Positions 45,401 through 53,442 of a DNA stretch of 64,000 nucleotides are shown piece after piece. Origin of the DNA: Cenarchaeum symbiont of Oopsacas minuta (lineage in GTDB: Archaea > Thermoproteota > Nitrososphaeria > Nitrososphaerales > Nitrosopumilaceae); assembly GCA_029948415.1 (NCBI GenBank), contig JAJIZT010000001.1, positions 305,030-369,029 of the forward strand, read 5' to 3'. The translations under genes were made by a program, and so were the position numbers. Each line of letters starts with the position of its first letter. The first letter of the stretch is position 1. The notes under the pieces are model-generated. The model made no database searches. It saw only the letters and a program-made list of their open reading frames with translations, and was not told the DNA's origin.

Positions 45401-45517
45401 TGAATCACGCTCAGAATGTACATCTTTACCATCAAATACCTCATAACCCAATTCTTTAAAGACTTTGTGAGCAGGCAATTCAACTAATTCTATTTCATTT
45501 AATTCCGATGGCGTCAT
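42458..45517 (-). CDS. hsdR: type I restriction enzyme R subunit
   Basis: 1019 residues, motor and nuclease subunit. PD-(D/E)XK nuclease near residues 130-185 (ending LILLEYKDP), Walker A WHTTGSGKSLT, DEAH box IIADEAHRS, motif III GFTGTPI and motif VI QAISRVNR. Full length and intact. Its start overlaps the end of hsdS by four bases (order M-S-R on the minus strand). Confidence 0.95.
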   Translation of the reverse strand: MTPSELNEIELVELPAHKVFKELGYEVFDGKDVHSERDSYNDVILDSRLNNKIHNLNPNLPEIVYEHAINKVKSLSNPTTIENNREFHNMLLAGVRVAYQQDGKTVHTVIQLIDFKNPQNNNFAVIRQFVVNQHKERRLDHVIFVNGLPLILLEYKDPTNPAVSIIDAYNQLGNTNYQRYIPKIFNYNTFLIISDRTFAKYGTMTALFERFTDWNDPEDPDKTIVNRLDLMQKHMLNKKSLLEIIQNYIEYESDGRKTIKKIAMQHQYTGVKKAVEKTIDVFKQNDENRIGVIWHTTGSGKSLTMIFYVNIISQINEFENPTFVIITDRTNLDEQLNHFFNVAGFPYPKPKTAILEADSIMDLREKLSTPAGKIIFTTIQKFQQTQNERDGMEMYPIISKRRNIIIIADEAHRSQYKKIAQNLHRALPNALKIGFTGTPIEKEDKSTTQVFGNILSSYKISDAVRDNATVEIVCQSRLVRLHLINKMIGSEFDKITKDLDSDAIDHLSKKWSELRTMLEDPDRLNVIAKDLVYHYVKKSKTFKGKAMLAASTKLAAARYADIISKISGAPKCTCIISGTSQGIMDNTSEEKKTREQMVSRHYKSKQEIDDLIKQFKDEKDDLRLLIVCDMYLTGFDAPIVHTMYVDKPLRDHNLIQAISRVNRIWKDKPKGIIIDYIGITDDLKRAFRSYNDSDIKGAMIPTEEIIMYMKNKHLELTSFFTVDIGSDKTYKERRQASYLDNAITEILDDVNVRKKFIQNVVELTKAYAVCTPHPACQEIEGDLRFFQLMRRMMINSIVGITYISPEKESAIQDLVEESISADDNIRLYDIKYDDKSVDLNKEYIEKIKQIPQENLKMELAYKLLDDAIKSRFKRNMVKQKSFQDRIEETLSKYHGKFESFDTLFPQFEQVGKEIMNETLREEKLQLTDEEIAFFDIISMGKTYVEHDAKIKQIAMEITQRIKKKTTIDWTNQDNIQSAIREDVTLVLFKFDYPPEDVKKLMPKIMQQAKINYENVEYDV

Positions 45518-46743
45518 ACTCTAATTTCTCCTGACATTAGTTTTGGTAGTAATGTATTACGAATAATAGTTAATGTCAATATATTATGTTTATTTACTTT
45601 AATTTTTTTTAAAAGAGAATCAGTAGTATTGTTAAATTTTGAAATTAAAATAATTGGTGGAACGATTATTTTATGATTTTTTACAATATTTTGGCTGATG
45701 TTTTGTTGTGCGGTTCCACTTGCAATTTTTGAAAAATAATGTCTAGTAAAAAATATACTAAAAAATAAAAAATTGGTGCCGAATATAGTTTTAGGTATTA
45801 ATCCGGTACATGCTTGATTTGAACAACTCGGTTTTGTTAAAATGCCCAATCTACCTACCACAGGATGTGCATAAATTGCGATAAGGATTGTGCGTTCTGG
45901 CCATATGTGAGTAGAAGATTTTTCTAGGCCAAATTTTGTGATTTTCTCTTTTGATTTCATTAAAAAACTATCGCAAAGTTCTCCAGTTTTATACCACTCA
46001 ATGGTTCCATTTTTCCAATAATCTGACTCATTTCTTTTTGGAGTGCCTCCATTTTGAATAGATGTACATAATTCTTCAAGATTTTTAATTTTCCATCCTT
46101 TTGGAATTTTTCCCAATTCTGAATATTCAAACTTAGTTATTCCATCAAAATCAACAAACCATGATTTGAATATAGCTTGTGCCATTTGTTCTAGTACTTT
46201 GTTTTGGTTTTGTAGATTTTCTATTTGTTGATCTAAATCATAGAAAATTTTTCCAATTTTTGTTTGTTGTAATAAAGTGAATAATTTAATATTAAGAGTG
46301 GATAAAATATTTTTTGGTAAACTGCCTCTCGAACTATGACTATCAGATAACTGACGTAACTCGTTATAACGTGATTTTAAATTATAAAAAAAAAATTTTG
46401 GCAATAATGTTGTATTGTTTGCTCGTAATACAATAACGGATTGATTTACATATGTGTTAATCAAACATAGTGAAACTTGCCCACGAGTATTACCTTGTCC
46501 TGCAGTTGCTACAACTACATCAAATTTTTGTGCAAGTCGAGTAGTAGAGTTTTTGACTCCCAGCATTGTAATTTTTCTTTCTGTATCCGTTATGAAGGTA
46601 TTTCTTGTTTCACCAGAAGAAAGCCAGCATATATTTCCGTTCCAAAAATTTTTATTTTTTGTAGATGGTGTACCACCACTATAGATCTTACAAACTTCAG
46701 ATAATTTTTTAATGTGTAAATCTGGAGTCATTTTATACTTCAA
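45514..46743 (-). CDS. hsdS: type I restriction enzyme specificity subunit
   Basis: 409 residues with two target-recognition domains, each followed by a conserved helix. TRD1 begins IKKLSEVCKIYSGGTPS, TRD2 begins IPKGWKIKNLEELC with NGGTPKR. The spacer helices are LQNQNKVLEQMAQAIFKSWFVDF and ILTLTIIRNTLLPKLMSG. It defines the bipartite DNA site, which cannot be read from sequence. It overlaps the hsdM end by 11 bases. Confidence 0.93.
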   Translation of the reverse strand: MKYKMTPDLHIKKLSEVCKIYSGGTPSTKNKNFWNGNICWLSSGETRNTFITDTERKITMLGVKNSTTRLAQKFDVVVATAGQGNTRGQVSLCLINTYVNQSVIVLRANNTTLLPKFFFYNLKSRYNELRQLSDSHSSRGSLPKNILSTLNIKLFTLLQQTKIGKIFYDLDQQIENLQNQNKVLEQMAQAIFKSWFVDFDGITKFEYSELGKIPKGWKIKNLEELCTSIQNGGTPKRNESDYWKNGTIEWYKTGELCDSFLMKSKEKITKFGLEKSSTHIWPERTILIAIYAHPVVGRLGILTKPSCSNQACTGLIPKTIFGTNFLFFSIFFTRHYFSKIASGTAQQNISQNIVKNHKIIVPPIILISKFNNTTDSLLKKIKVNKHNILTLTIIRNTLLPKLMSGEIRV

Positions 46744-48322
46744 AGTCCATCATATTTAATTCCTTACGAATTTCTTTATCAAGTTTTTTAGATTCATTTG
46801 AAAGTTTAACATATTCTTGTGTTAATCGTTTCATTTTATCTTGAAATACTTCTCCATCATCCTCAATTTCTTCAGTTCCAACATATCGACCGGGAGTAAG
46901 AACGAAATCATTTTTTCGTATATCTGAAATTGTGGCCATTTTACAATAACCTGTAGCATTTTTGTATTTTGGATATCCTTTTACCCCAATAAATGATCTA
47001 TATGTTGCAGTAATTTTTTGTATTTGCGCTGCAGATAATTCGTTATGTGCTCTATCCACAGATGTGAATATTTTTCTTGCGTCAATAAACAATGTTTCAT
47101 TTATCCGTTTTCTAGTCTTACCGTCATTTTTGTTTTTTGTAATAAACCAAAGGCATGCTGGGATTGTCACAGTATAGAATAGATTTGTTGGTAGTGCTAT
47201 CATGCAGTCCACTATGTCATCCTCTACCATTTTCTGTCGTATTTTTCTTTCATTTCCGATTGCAGACATTGAACCATTTGCAAGTACTAGGCCAAGCTTG
47301 CCATCTTTCTCATTTAAATGATGTATCATATGAGACATGAATGCATAATTGCCTCCAGGTTTTCCACTACTTGGTGTACCATATTTTGCAAACCTCACAT
47401 CATCCTTGATTTTTTCATGACCCCACTCACCCATGTTAAATGGTGGATTTGCCAGTATTCTATTGGCTTTTAATTTCTCATATGGGTGATCTAGTAAACA
47501 ATCTGCACACATGATATTTTTTGCTTCAATTCCTCTCATTGCTAAATTCATTTTACATATTCTCCAAATATCGCTTTGTGATTCTACTCCGTATACCGAT
47601 ATTCCTTTGCCATTTTTGTTATTATGTGCTTGTAAAAATTTATGGCTTTGAACAAACATTCCACCAGAACCACAAGTTGGGTCATAAACGATTCCATGAT
47701 ACGGCTCGATAATCTCTACTAGCAATCGGACTACTGATTCAGGTGTAAAAAATTCTCCACCTTTTTGACCTAGTTTTTTAGAAAAATTTCTCAGAAAATA
47801 TTCATAAATTCTACCAAAAAAATCTTTTGATATGTCATCTGATGGAATTCTATCAAATGTTTCAATTAGCTGTTGCAAATTGTCGTTTGGAATGTCTGAA
47901 CCTGCAAATACTTTTGGTAATACATTTTCTAATTGAGGATTATCTTTTTCAATTTCTTGAATCATTTGATCAATGACAATAGCAAGATTTTTTTCACTAG
48001 ATACTATTTTGGTTAAATCACTCCATTTATTGCCATTTTTTATGAAAAAAACGCCTTCTGATGCGTAAGAATCTTTTTGATTTAACACATAATTACGTTG
48101 TTTTTCGGTCTTGCAGTAGAATCGACTTTTTGGATTTTTTGTCTGTTTTTCTAGCTTGATTCTTCTTTGTTCATACCAATACGTTATAAATTTCAAAAAC
48201 AACAATCCCAAAGATATGTCCTTGTAAGAAGATGGTGCAACTTTACCTCTTAGTAATTCTGCCGTTTCCCATAGTTTATCTTCAAGAGTTTGGTTCTGAT
48301 TATTTGATTTTCTCTTTGACAT
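46733..48322 (-). CDS. hsdM: type I restriction enzyme methyltransferase subunit
   Basis: 529 residues, N6-adenine methyltransferase. N-terminal helical domain (LEDKLWETAELLRGKV), AdoMet motif I YDPTCGSGGMFV preceded by GGEFFTP, and catalytic NPPFNMGEW. A TTATAAAG on the minus strand about 27 bases upstream suggests a leaderless start. First gene of the hsdMSR operon. Confidence 0.95.
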   Translation of the reverse strand: MSKRKSNNQNQTLEDKLWETAELLRGKVAPSSYKDISLGLLFLKFITYWYEQRRIKLEKQTKNPKSRFYCKTEKQRNYVLNQKDSYASEGVFFIKNGNKWSDLTKIVSSEKNLAIVIDQMIQEIEKDNPQLENVLPKVFAGSDIPNDNLQQLIETFDRIPSDDISKDFFGRIYEYFLRNFSKKLGQKGGEFFTPESVVRLLVEIIEPYHGIVYDPTCGSGGMFVQSHKFLQAHNNKNGKGISVYGVESQSDIWRICKMNLAMRGIEAKNIMCADCLLDHPYEKLKANRILANPPFNMGEWGHEKIKDDVRFAKYGTPSSGKPGGNYAFMSHMIHHLNEKDGKLGLVLANGSMSAIGNERKIRQKMVEDDIVDCMIALPTNLFYTVTIPACLWFITKNKNDGKTRKRINETLFIDARKIFTSVDRAHNELSAAQIQKITATYRSFIGVKGYPKYKNATGYCKMATISDIRKNDFVLTPGRYVGTEEIEDDGEVFQDKMKRLTQEYVKLSNESKKLDKEIRKELNMMDFEV

Positions 48323-48460
48323 GATTTAGTTTGTGTATTATGCGCTTTATAATTTAGAACTTCTTTTTCTATATGCCACATTTTCTTAACCATACAATGC
48401 GTTTGAATTCTACAAATATTCGTTCATTTGATATATATAATAACATGGTTTGATGCTGAT

Positions 48461-49360
48461 ATGGATGTTTTTACTAGATATAATAATAAATTATCCAAAT
48501 TTCAACATCAGCCTAATAATTTTGAAATAGACCTAGAAGATTTTTTAGAAAAAAATCCATCCATTTTGGAAGATAATCTCAAAATAATTGGAAGGCAAGT
48601 AAATGCCACACCACATGGAAAAATTGATTTGTTAGGATTAGATTCTCAGAATAATTTAGTCATAATAGAAATAAAAAAAAATACAGCAAAATATGATGCT
48701 GTAGCTCAAGCAATTAATTATCATCTATGGGCTTGTAAACTCAAGATCACTGATCTTATACATATTAAAGGTAAATCTAAATTAAAAATTCCAAAAAAAC
48801 TAACTGAAGACATTCGAAATACAATAGATGGCAAAGATGTAAATTTTAACGAATATCCTCGTTTGTATGTAGTTGCTGAACATCTACATGAAAATGCAAT
48901 AACTTATGCTGAGAAAATGAAAACAACTGATATTGACATAGATTGTGTAGAAATCAATTTTTATGATAATAAAAAAATAATTCTTGTTAATAAAATATTC
49001 TCTACACCAACATTTTTTGATGATGATATATCAAAATACCATAATATCGACAAGTCGGTCTTAGATTTAGTAAATACAATAAAAAAATATGTCAATAATT
49101 GGTCGGATGTTACTATACATCACACTAAAAATTATATTGCATTTAAACATAATAAACGGAATTTCTTAGCTTTGCATTTAAGGCAACATAAACTCATTGC
49201 TCACATTATCAAAAAAAATATAGATGATCCAAAAAAATTTCTAAAACCACATAATAAAAATAAATTTAATGGAAGAATATGGGAAATGCCTGTTGATAAA
49301 GCTAGTATGAAATATTTAAAAAATTTGATCAAACAAGCATATGAAAATATTCATAATTGA
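48461..49360 (+). CDS. NucS/EndoMS-like PD-(D/E)XK nuclease
   Basis: About 299 residues. The N-terminal half resembles the nuclease domain of NucS/DUF91 proteins: LEDFLEKNPSIL, GKIDLLGLDSQNNLVIIEIKKN (catalytic Asp, then Glu-x-Lys), AQAINYHLW. The C-terminal half (about 190-299) contains a small domain ending IWEMPVDKASMKYLKNLIK, as in DUF5655-type tails. It lacks the N-terminal dimerisation domain of true NucS, so a defence or repair nuclease of the island is likely. A TATA box (48431-48443) points to a leaderless start at 48461 rather than upstream in the same frame. Confidence 0.7.
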   Translation: MDVFTRYNNKLSKFQHQPNNFEIDLEDFLEKNPSILEDNLKIIGRQVNATPHGKIDLLGLDSQNNLVIIEIKKNTAKYDAVAQAINYHLWACKLKITDLIHIKGKSKLKIPKKLTEDIRNTIDGKDVNFNEYPRLYVVAEHLHENAITYAEKMKTTDIDIDCVEINFYDNKKIILVNKIFSTPTFFDDDISKYHNIDKSVLDLVNTIKKYVNNWSDVTIHHTKNYIAFKHNKRNFLALHLRQHKLIAHIIKKNIDDPKKFLKPHNKNKFNGRIWEMPVDKASMKYLKNLIKQAYENIHN

Positions 49361-49434
49361 TACATTTAAAATCATATTTGAATAATAGATTTGCATATAT
49401 TTTCGTTTTTCTTGTGTTATAATTCTTTTAAACT

Positions 49435-49713
49435 TTATTGAAGTTTAGTTATGTTATGCTTTATTTTTTCTCTTCTCTTAGCAAGATATGTGGAACTCTC
49501 TTTTTTCTCTAAAAATTTTACACAAGATAATAGACCCTCAATGTATCGTTTTGTCTGCTGGTCATACGTTTTATCCAGTTCATTGGCAGCCTTTAACACA
49601 TTGTCAACATTTACGTTCTTTAGATCATCTTTGCGACCTAGCAAAAACTGTTTTTTTCCAGCTAGAAAAAATACATATTCGTCACTACCTCTCTTTTTTA
49701 TGTATATTCCCAT
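49435..49713 (-). CDS. hypothetical protein, 92 residues, divergent to the integrase
   Basis: Basic soluble protein: a beta-rich start (MGIYIKKRGSDEYVFFLAGKKQFLLGRKDD) followed by helices (VLKAANELDKTYDQQTKRYIEGLLSCVKFLEKKE). No family is recognised. Its start codon lies inside a DNA motif repeated in inverted orientation at the start of the divergent integrase operon, so it may be the regulator of the island or its coregulated partner. The island context suggests a mobile-element accessory gene. Confidence 0.5.
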   Translation of the reverse strand: MGIYIKKRGSDEYVFFLAGKKQFLLGRKDDLKNVNVDNVLKAANELDKTYDQQTKRYIEGLLSCVKFLEKKESSTYLAKRREKIKHNITKLQ

Positions 49714-49771
49714 GTTCTATGTATACATGGATATCATTAAATAAGGTATGTTCTATCTATACATAGAACAT
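49712..49771. promoter_or_regulatory. divergent leaderless promoters with a shared inverted motif
   Basis: TATACATAGAACATG occurs at both divergent start codons: on the plus strand at 49758-49772, and on the minus strand at the ATG of 49713. Between them, ATTAAATAA (49736-49744) reads as a TATA box in both directions, about 27 bases from each start. The plus side is also a perfect dyad, ATGTTCTAT (49748-49756) and ATAGAACAT (49763-49771). A repressor binding both copies would shut both genes. Confidence 0.6.
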
Positions 49772-49904
49772 GACTCAAATCAGCGATCATAATAAAGGTA
49801 AAATAACCCAATGGTGCCAACCTATAACCAATGAAGTCGCCACAAGGTTGACCGATGTGGGAAAAATATGCAAACGCCAGCCAACAATCAAACAAATACA
49901 ATGA
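49770..49904 (+). CDS. possible 44-residue leader protein of the integrase operon
   Basis: Begins at the ATG inside the operator motif, with a TATA box 27 bases upstream, and ends with TGA overlapping the integrase ATG (ATGA at 49901-49904). The protein (MTQISDHNKGKITQWCQ...) matches no known family. Promoter position and stop-start overlap support expression, but the frame is short. Confidence 0.42.
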   Translation: MTQISDHNKGKITQWCQPITNEVATRLTDVGKICKRQPTIKQIQ

Positions 49905-51155
49905 CCAAAAAAACAAAAAAATCAAGCATGCTAACCAATCCTGACATAAAACGTTGGTATGAGAATATGGCTAGGGGTAGTCGTGTAGGAGCTGAAACAC
50001 GCCTTAGACGACTAGACAAATTCTGTCAAGTACATCAAATGACACCAATGCAGATAGCAGAACTTGGCATGAAAGACATCAAAACAATGACAGACCTGTT
50101 AGTGGATCACGTCTCCATAATGGAAGAAAAAAACTATTCTCCAGGATACATTGATGGCATAATAAAGGCAGTAAAATCATGGCTCAGACACTTTGACGTA
50201 TACATTAAACGTAAGATCAAGGTCTCAAACTCTCATCTAAAGCCTACTCTAGAGAAAGAGCGAGTGCCAAACGCAGCTGAAATGACAGAAATATTCAACA
50301 TGGCATCACCAAGAGAGGCCGTTATGATGTCTCTGATTGCAAAATCTGGATTGCGTCCAGAAGTGCTAGGAAACGATAACGGAACCGACGGGCTAAAAAT
50401 GAAGGATCTTCCAGACGTAGCCATACAGGGAGGCGTTGCAATATGCACGCAAAGTCCAATGCGCATAGTGGTTAGAGCAGAGATCTCAAAGGCTAGACAC
50501 CAATACTTTACCTTTGCAACATCTGCTGCAGAACGTTTGATACTCTCATATTTGAACGAGACTTTCAAATGGAGAACCGCTGCACGGAGAAACACCTGTA
50601 ATATCAACAAATGTTGTCTCTGAAAAACGCAGAAATCCAAAAACTCAACACCGCAAATAAGCCGCAGAATCCGCAGTGTCTTTAGACCAAGATTCGCATG
50701 GAGACCATACGTACTTTGACACGCAATTACTAATTGCAGAGTCAAAGGGTCTTATCGCACATGACTTGAGTCTTTATGGGTCACGTAGGAAGCATAGAAG
50801 CAACATATACTACAAACAAAAGCATACTGTCAGAAGAGCTTCTTAACGCCATGCGAAAATCATTTGCAAAAGCAGCCAAATATCTAGACATAGAAACAAT
50901 AAATGAAGACAAATCTGCAAAGACAAAAGAGCAGGCAATCTCACAGATTCAAATGGCAAAACCTGAACAGCTAGGAGCAATACTAGATGTACTTCAAAAT
51001 TTGAATGCTGGTAAAATACTCCTAGCCAATGCGTAGAATCTGTACAAGCCGAAGCCTTGATTACACAAGGATGGAAGTTTGTAGGCGTACTACCAAACAA
51101 CAAAGTCGTGCTTGAACAAAAACAGCGATCAGGCGATCTTGCATTAGATGAATGA
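49901..51155 (+). pseudogene. tyrosine recombinase (archaeal integrase), frameshifted
   Basis: The N-terminal core-binding part and first catalytic Arg (SGLRPEVLG) are in one frame to about 50600. FRPRFAWRPYVL and YFDTQLLIAESKGLIAHD follow in other frames. The C-terminal MGHVGSIEATYTTNK, with the catalytic Tyr, is in another (50776-51036), and VGVLPNNKVVLEQKQ closes the protein to 51155. At least three frame breaks make it nonfunctional. It abuts the 3-prime end of tRNA-Lys, where such integrases insert their elements. The ATG at 49901 is preferred over 49868 by overlap with the leader ORF. Confidence 0.85.
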
Positions 51156-51184
51156 AAATAGTCTAGTATCCGAACCAATATTGG

Positions 51185-51198
51185 AGCGGGTCTAGAGG
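51185..51198 (+). repeat. right attachment site (attR) at the tRNA-Lys 3-prime end
   Basis: AGCGGGTCTAGAGG, identical to 39364-39377. It covers the discriminator, acceptor and first T-stem bases of tRNA-Lys, plus two flanking bases. Confidence 0.7.
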
Positions 51199-51260
51199 GA
51201 TTCGAACCCTCGACAGCCGGATTAAAAGTCCGGTGCGCTACCTGGCTGCGCTATAGACCC
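51187..51260 (-). tRNA. tRNA-Lys (anticodon TTT)
   Basis: Minus strand: acceptor GGGTCTA/TAGACCC, anticodon stem CCGGA/TCCGG, loop CTTTTAA giving TTT, T arm GAGGG/CCCTC, discriminator G. 74 nt, no intron, CCA not encoded. Integration site of the defence island on its 3-prime side; the gene itself is intact. Confidence 0.95.
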
Positions 51261-51356
51261 TTATGCACACATCATTTGGCACATAATTTAGTCTTTATAG
51301 ATGACGTGCATTAATTCCGTAATGCTTTAATCGGACATACTGTAAAACGTGAAATA

Positions 51357-51431
51357 GCCCTTGTAGTATAGCCAGGTCTAGAATTCGGCCCTGTCACGGC
51401 TGAGACGCGTGTTCAAATCCCGCCGAGGGCG
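51357..51431 (+). tRNA. tRNA-Asp (anticodon GTC)
   Basis: Acceptor GCCCTTG/CGAGGGC, anticodon stem CGGCC/GGCTG, loop CTGTCAC giving GTC, discriminator G at 51431, with CCA encoded at 51432-51434. The T stem GCGTG/CCCGC contains one T-C mismatch where GCGGG would be expected. Confidence 0.9.
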
Positions 51432-51446
51432 CCATTCTTTTTGTAT

Positions 51447-52244
51447 CTAGATTATATCTTTGATAACTTCATCTAGAACTTTTCTACTACTCGCTGCCAC
51501 AAACGACAACCTAGATGTATATTCAAGATCAGAATCAAGCGGTTTCAACTCTTCATCAAGTATGATTCCTCCTGCCTCTTTTACAATCAAATACCCTGCT
51601 GCAATATCTTGTATGCGTATACTACCGCGTAAATCAACAAGTGCATCCATCAAACCTTTGGAAAAGAGTGCCATCTCTAGTGCATTTGCTCCAAAGTGTC
51701 GTAGGTGATTATAGCTCTCCAACAAAGGTTGTAACCTCTGCACCAACTCTGCGCTAGCACCAGAAATATTTAGCCCTACAATACTATACAATGGCTCATC
51801 TGAATACACGTGCATAGGTGAATCATTGAGAAATGCTCCTTGTCCACTTGACGCCCAATAGGAATCTCCATTGGAGAGATCTCGTACGATTCCAGCCTTG
51901 ACTGTAGAGAGTTTATTTTCTGTAGCGTATGCTAGAGAGCAGCAAAAAAATGGTACGCCACGAACCGCATTCGTCGAGCCATCTATTGCATCCATTATGA
52001 GAAAACCCCCAGGTTCTCCATCAATTTCAATTCTACCACACTCTTCTCCAAGTATGGTACAACCAAAACCTTTTTCTTTTACAAGATCAATTACGGCCTT
52101 TTCGGCCACAATGTCAATATTTCTAGATACATCGCCACCTGCACCAACACCAAAGTCTCCTCCTGCCTCATCGGTGCCGGCCATACCTTTTACTGCCTTG
52201 TACACACGATCGGATGCATCTTTGAGAAGATCTATTGGTTCCAT
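51447..52244 (-). CDS. inositol monophosphatase / fructose-1,6-bisphosphatase family enzyme
   Basis: About 265 residues. Metal-binding motifs GEECG, DAIDGSTNAVRG (DxxDG[ST]) and the C-terminal IQDIAAGYLIVKEAGG are those of the IMPase superfamily, which in archaea often has dual inositol-phosphate and fructose-1,6-bisphosphate activity. The substrate is therefore open. The ATG at 52244 (MEPIDLLKDA) is preferred over 52256. Confidence 0.87.
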   Translation of the reverse strand: MEPIDLLKDASDRVYKAVKGMAGTDEAGGDFGVGAGGDVSRNIDIVAEKAVIDLVKEKGFGCTILGEECGRIEIDGEPGGFLIMDAIDGSTNAVRGVPFFCCSLAYATENKLSTVKAGIVRDLSNGDSYWASSGQGAFLNDSPMHVYSDEPLYSIVGLNISGASAELVQRLQPLLESYNHLRHFGANALEMALFSKGLMDALVDLRGSIRIQDIAAGYLIVKEAGGIILDEELKPLDSDLEYTSRLSFVAASSRKVLDEVIKDII

Positions 52245-52320
52245 AAATGATCTCACAAACGCATCAATTTAAGTCAAATTTTGTCTAAACCATTAATAAT
52301 AAAACACACATTGTCCGTAT

Positions 52321-53442
52321 ATGAGTGGCAAGGATTCGTCCCTAGTAAGCAAAGAGGCACTCTTGGGAACAAAACCAGGCAAACAGATAATCAAACAAGG
52401 GATCTTTAAATCCAAAGGATACCGCATGTTTTCTAAATACAAGCTAGAAGCAGAAACTGAATTACCAAATCTTGCAAAAAGATTCACAGATGAAATGTAT
52501 GCCAAGATCAAAGCAGATGATACACCAATAGAGACACTAAAGGCGTTTGTAGCCGAGACCAGAGAACCAGAGATGGATCTACAACCCTCAAAGATAGACA
52601 AAGTCAAAACCAATCTAAGCGATATACAAGTGCTAGGCGATCGTGTAATGCGCATTTTGGATTCAAATTTTGTAAAGATGACATACCCCGTATTCAACGC
52701 ACTATACGATGCAGCAGCTGCATACGATGGCCGTGACTCTACGCTCAGAGAAGATATGGTCGAGGGGCACATACTAGCAATAGATCTTAGTGAACCAATG
52801 GATCGCATAGTGGACAAGGATGAAGATTTAGAGTATCTTGATGATTATAGGTTGATGAATCCGTACATTTTGCAGATTGCTAGAAAAAAAATAAAACGTG
52901 GTGGCCAAAAAGTATTACGTGAATTTGAAGAAGGGTTTGCACAAGCTAGAATCGGACAGGATGTGGACACTATATTAAAATCAAAACCAGATAAAATAAC
53001 AAAAGAAGAGATGATCGAATCATACAAAAAATATCGTTCTGTAATGGGTACGGCAGGAAGAAACATGGCACTTGCAAAAAATCCACTCGGAGAGATTTTT
53101 TATTCTGGAATGGCACACGCAGCAGAAGGTGTAGGATGCGGAAACGAGATGGAGGATTCTCTAAAACATGGATTTATCAAAGTGCCTTCGTGGCCACTAT
53201 ATTATTCATTGTCTGCTCAAAACATAGAGAAAGGATTTCAATTGACAATGGCAAAAAGTGATCTATATCTAAATGAGGCACGACTTGCAATAGATGCGAT
53301 GCCAAAAAATTTTACGCATACTGATTTTTTGAATTTCCTCTTTCTCTCCGTAGAGCACTATAATAGATACTGGTACAATCGTATCACAAAGATGTCGCCT
53401 TGGAAAAAATTTGAATCAAATTTACCAGTGAATCTCAAATGA
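52321..53442 (+). CDS. conserved hypothetical protein upstream of rfcL
   Basis: 373 residues, mostly helical, no membrane segment and no recognised domain. Notable segments: YPVFNALYDAAAAYDGRDS, RKKIKRGGQKVLREFEEGF, a conserved-looking GMAHAAEGVGCGNEMEDS, and an aromatic C-terminus HYNRYWYNRITKMSPWKKFE. Its stop overlaps the rfcL start by four bases, so it is translationally coupled to the clamp loader and may act in replication or repair; that is inference. Confidence 0.65.
   Translation: MSGKDSSLVSKEALLGTKPGKQIIKQGIFKSKGYRMFSKYKLEAETELPNLAKRFTDEMYAKIKADDTPIETLKAFVAETREPEMDLQPSKIDKVKTNLSDIQVLGDRVMRILDSNFVKMTYPVFNALYDAAAAYDGRDSTLREDMVEGHILAIDLSEPMDRIVDKDEDLEYLDDYRLMNPYILQIARKKIKRGGQKVLREFEEGFAQARIGQDVDTILKSKPDKITKEEMIESYKKYRSVMGTAGRNMALAKNPLGEIFYSGMAHAAEGVGCGNEMEDSLKHGFIKVPSWPLYYSLSAQNIEKGFQLTMAKSDLYLNEARLAIDAMPKNFTHTDFLNFLFLSVEHYNRYWYNRITKMSPWKKFESNLPVNLK

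Larger units (their letters stand above)
39364..51198 (+). mobile_element. integrated island in tRNA-Lys carrying defence genes
   Basis: About 11.8 kb between the 14-bp direct repeats at 39364 and 51185. Contents in order: ubiquitin-like conjugation operon (39637-42368), type I restriction system (42458-48322, minus strand), NucS-like nuclease (48461), a 92-residue unknown, and a decayed tyrosine integrase next to the tRNA. No replication gene was recognised. The integrase is broken, so the island is probably fixed. The boundaries rest on the repeat and integrase position; comparison with an empty site would settle them. Confidence 0.7.
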
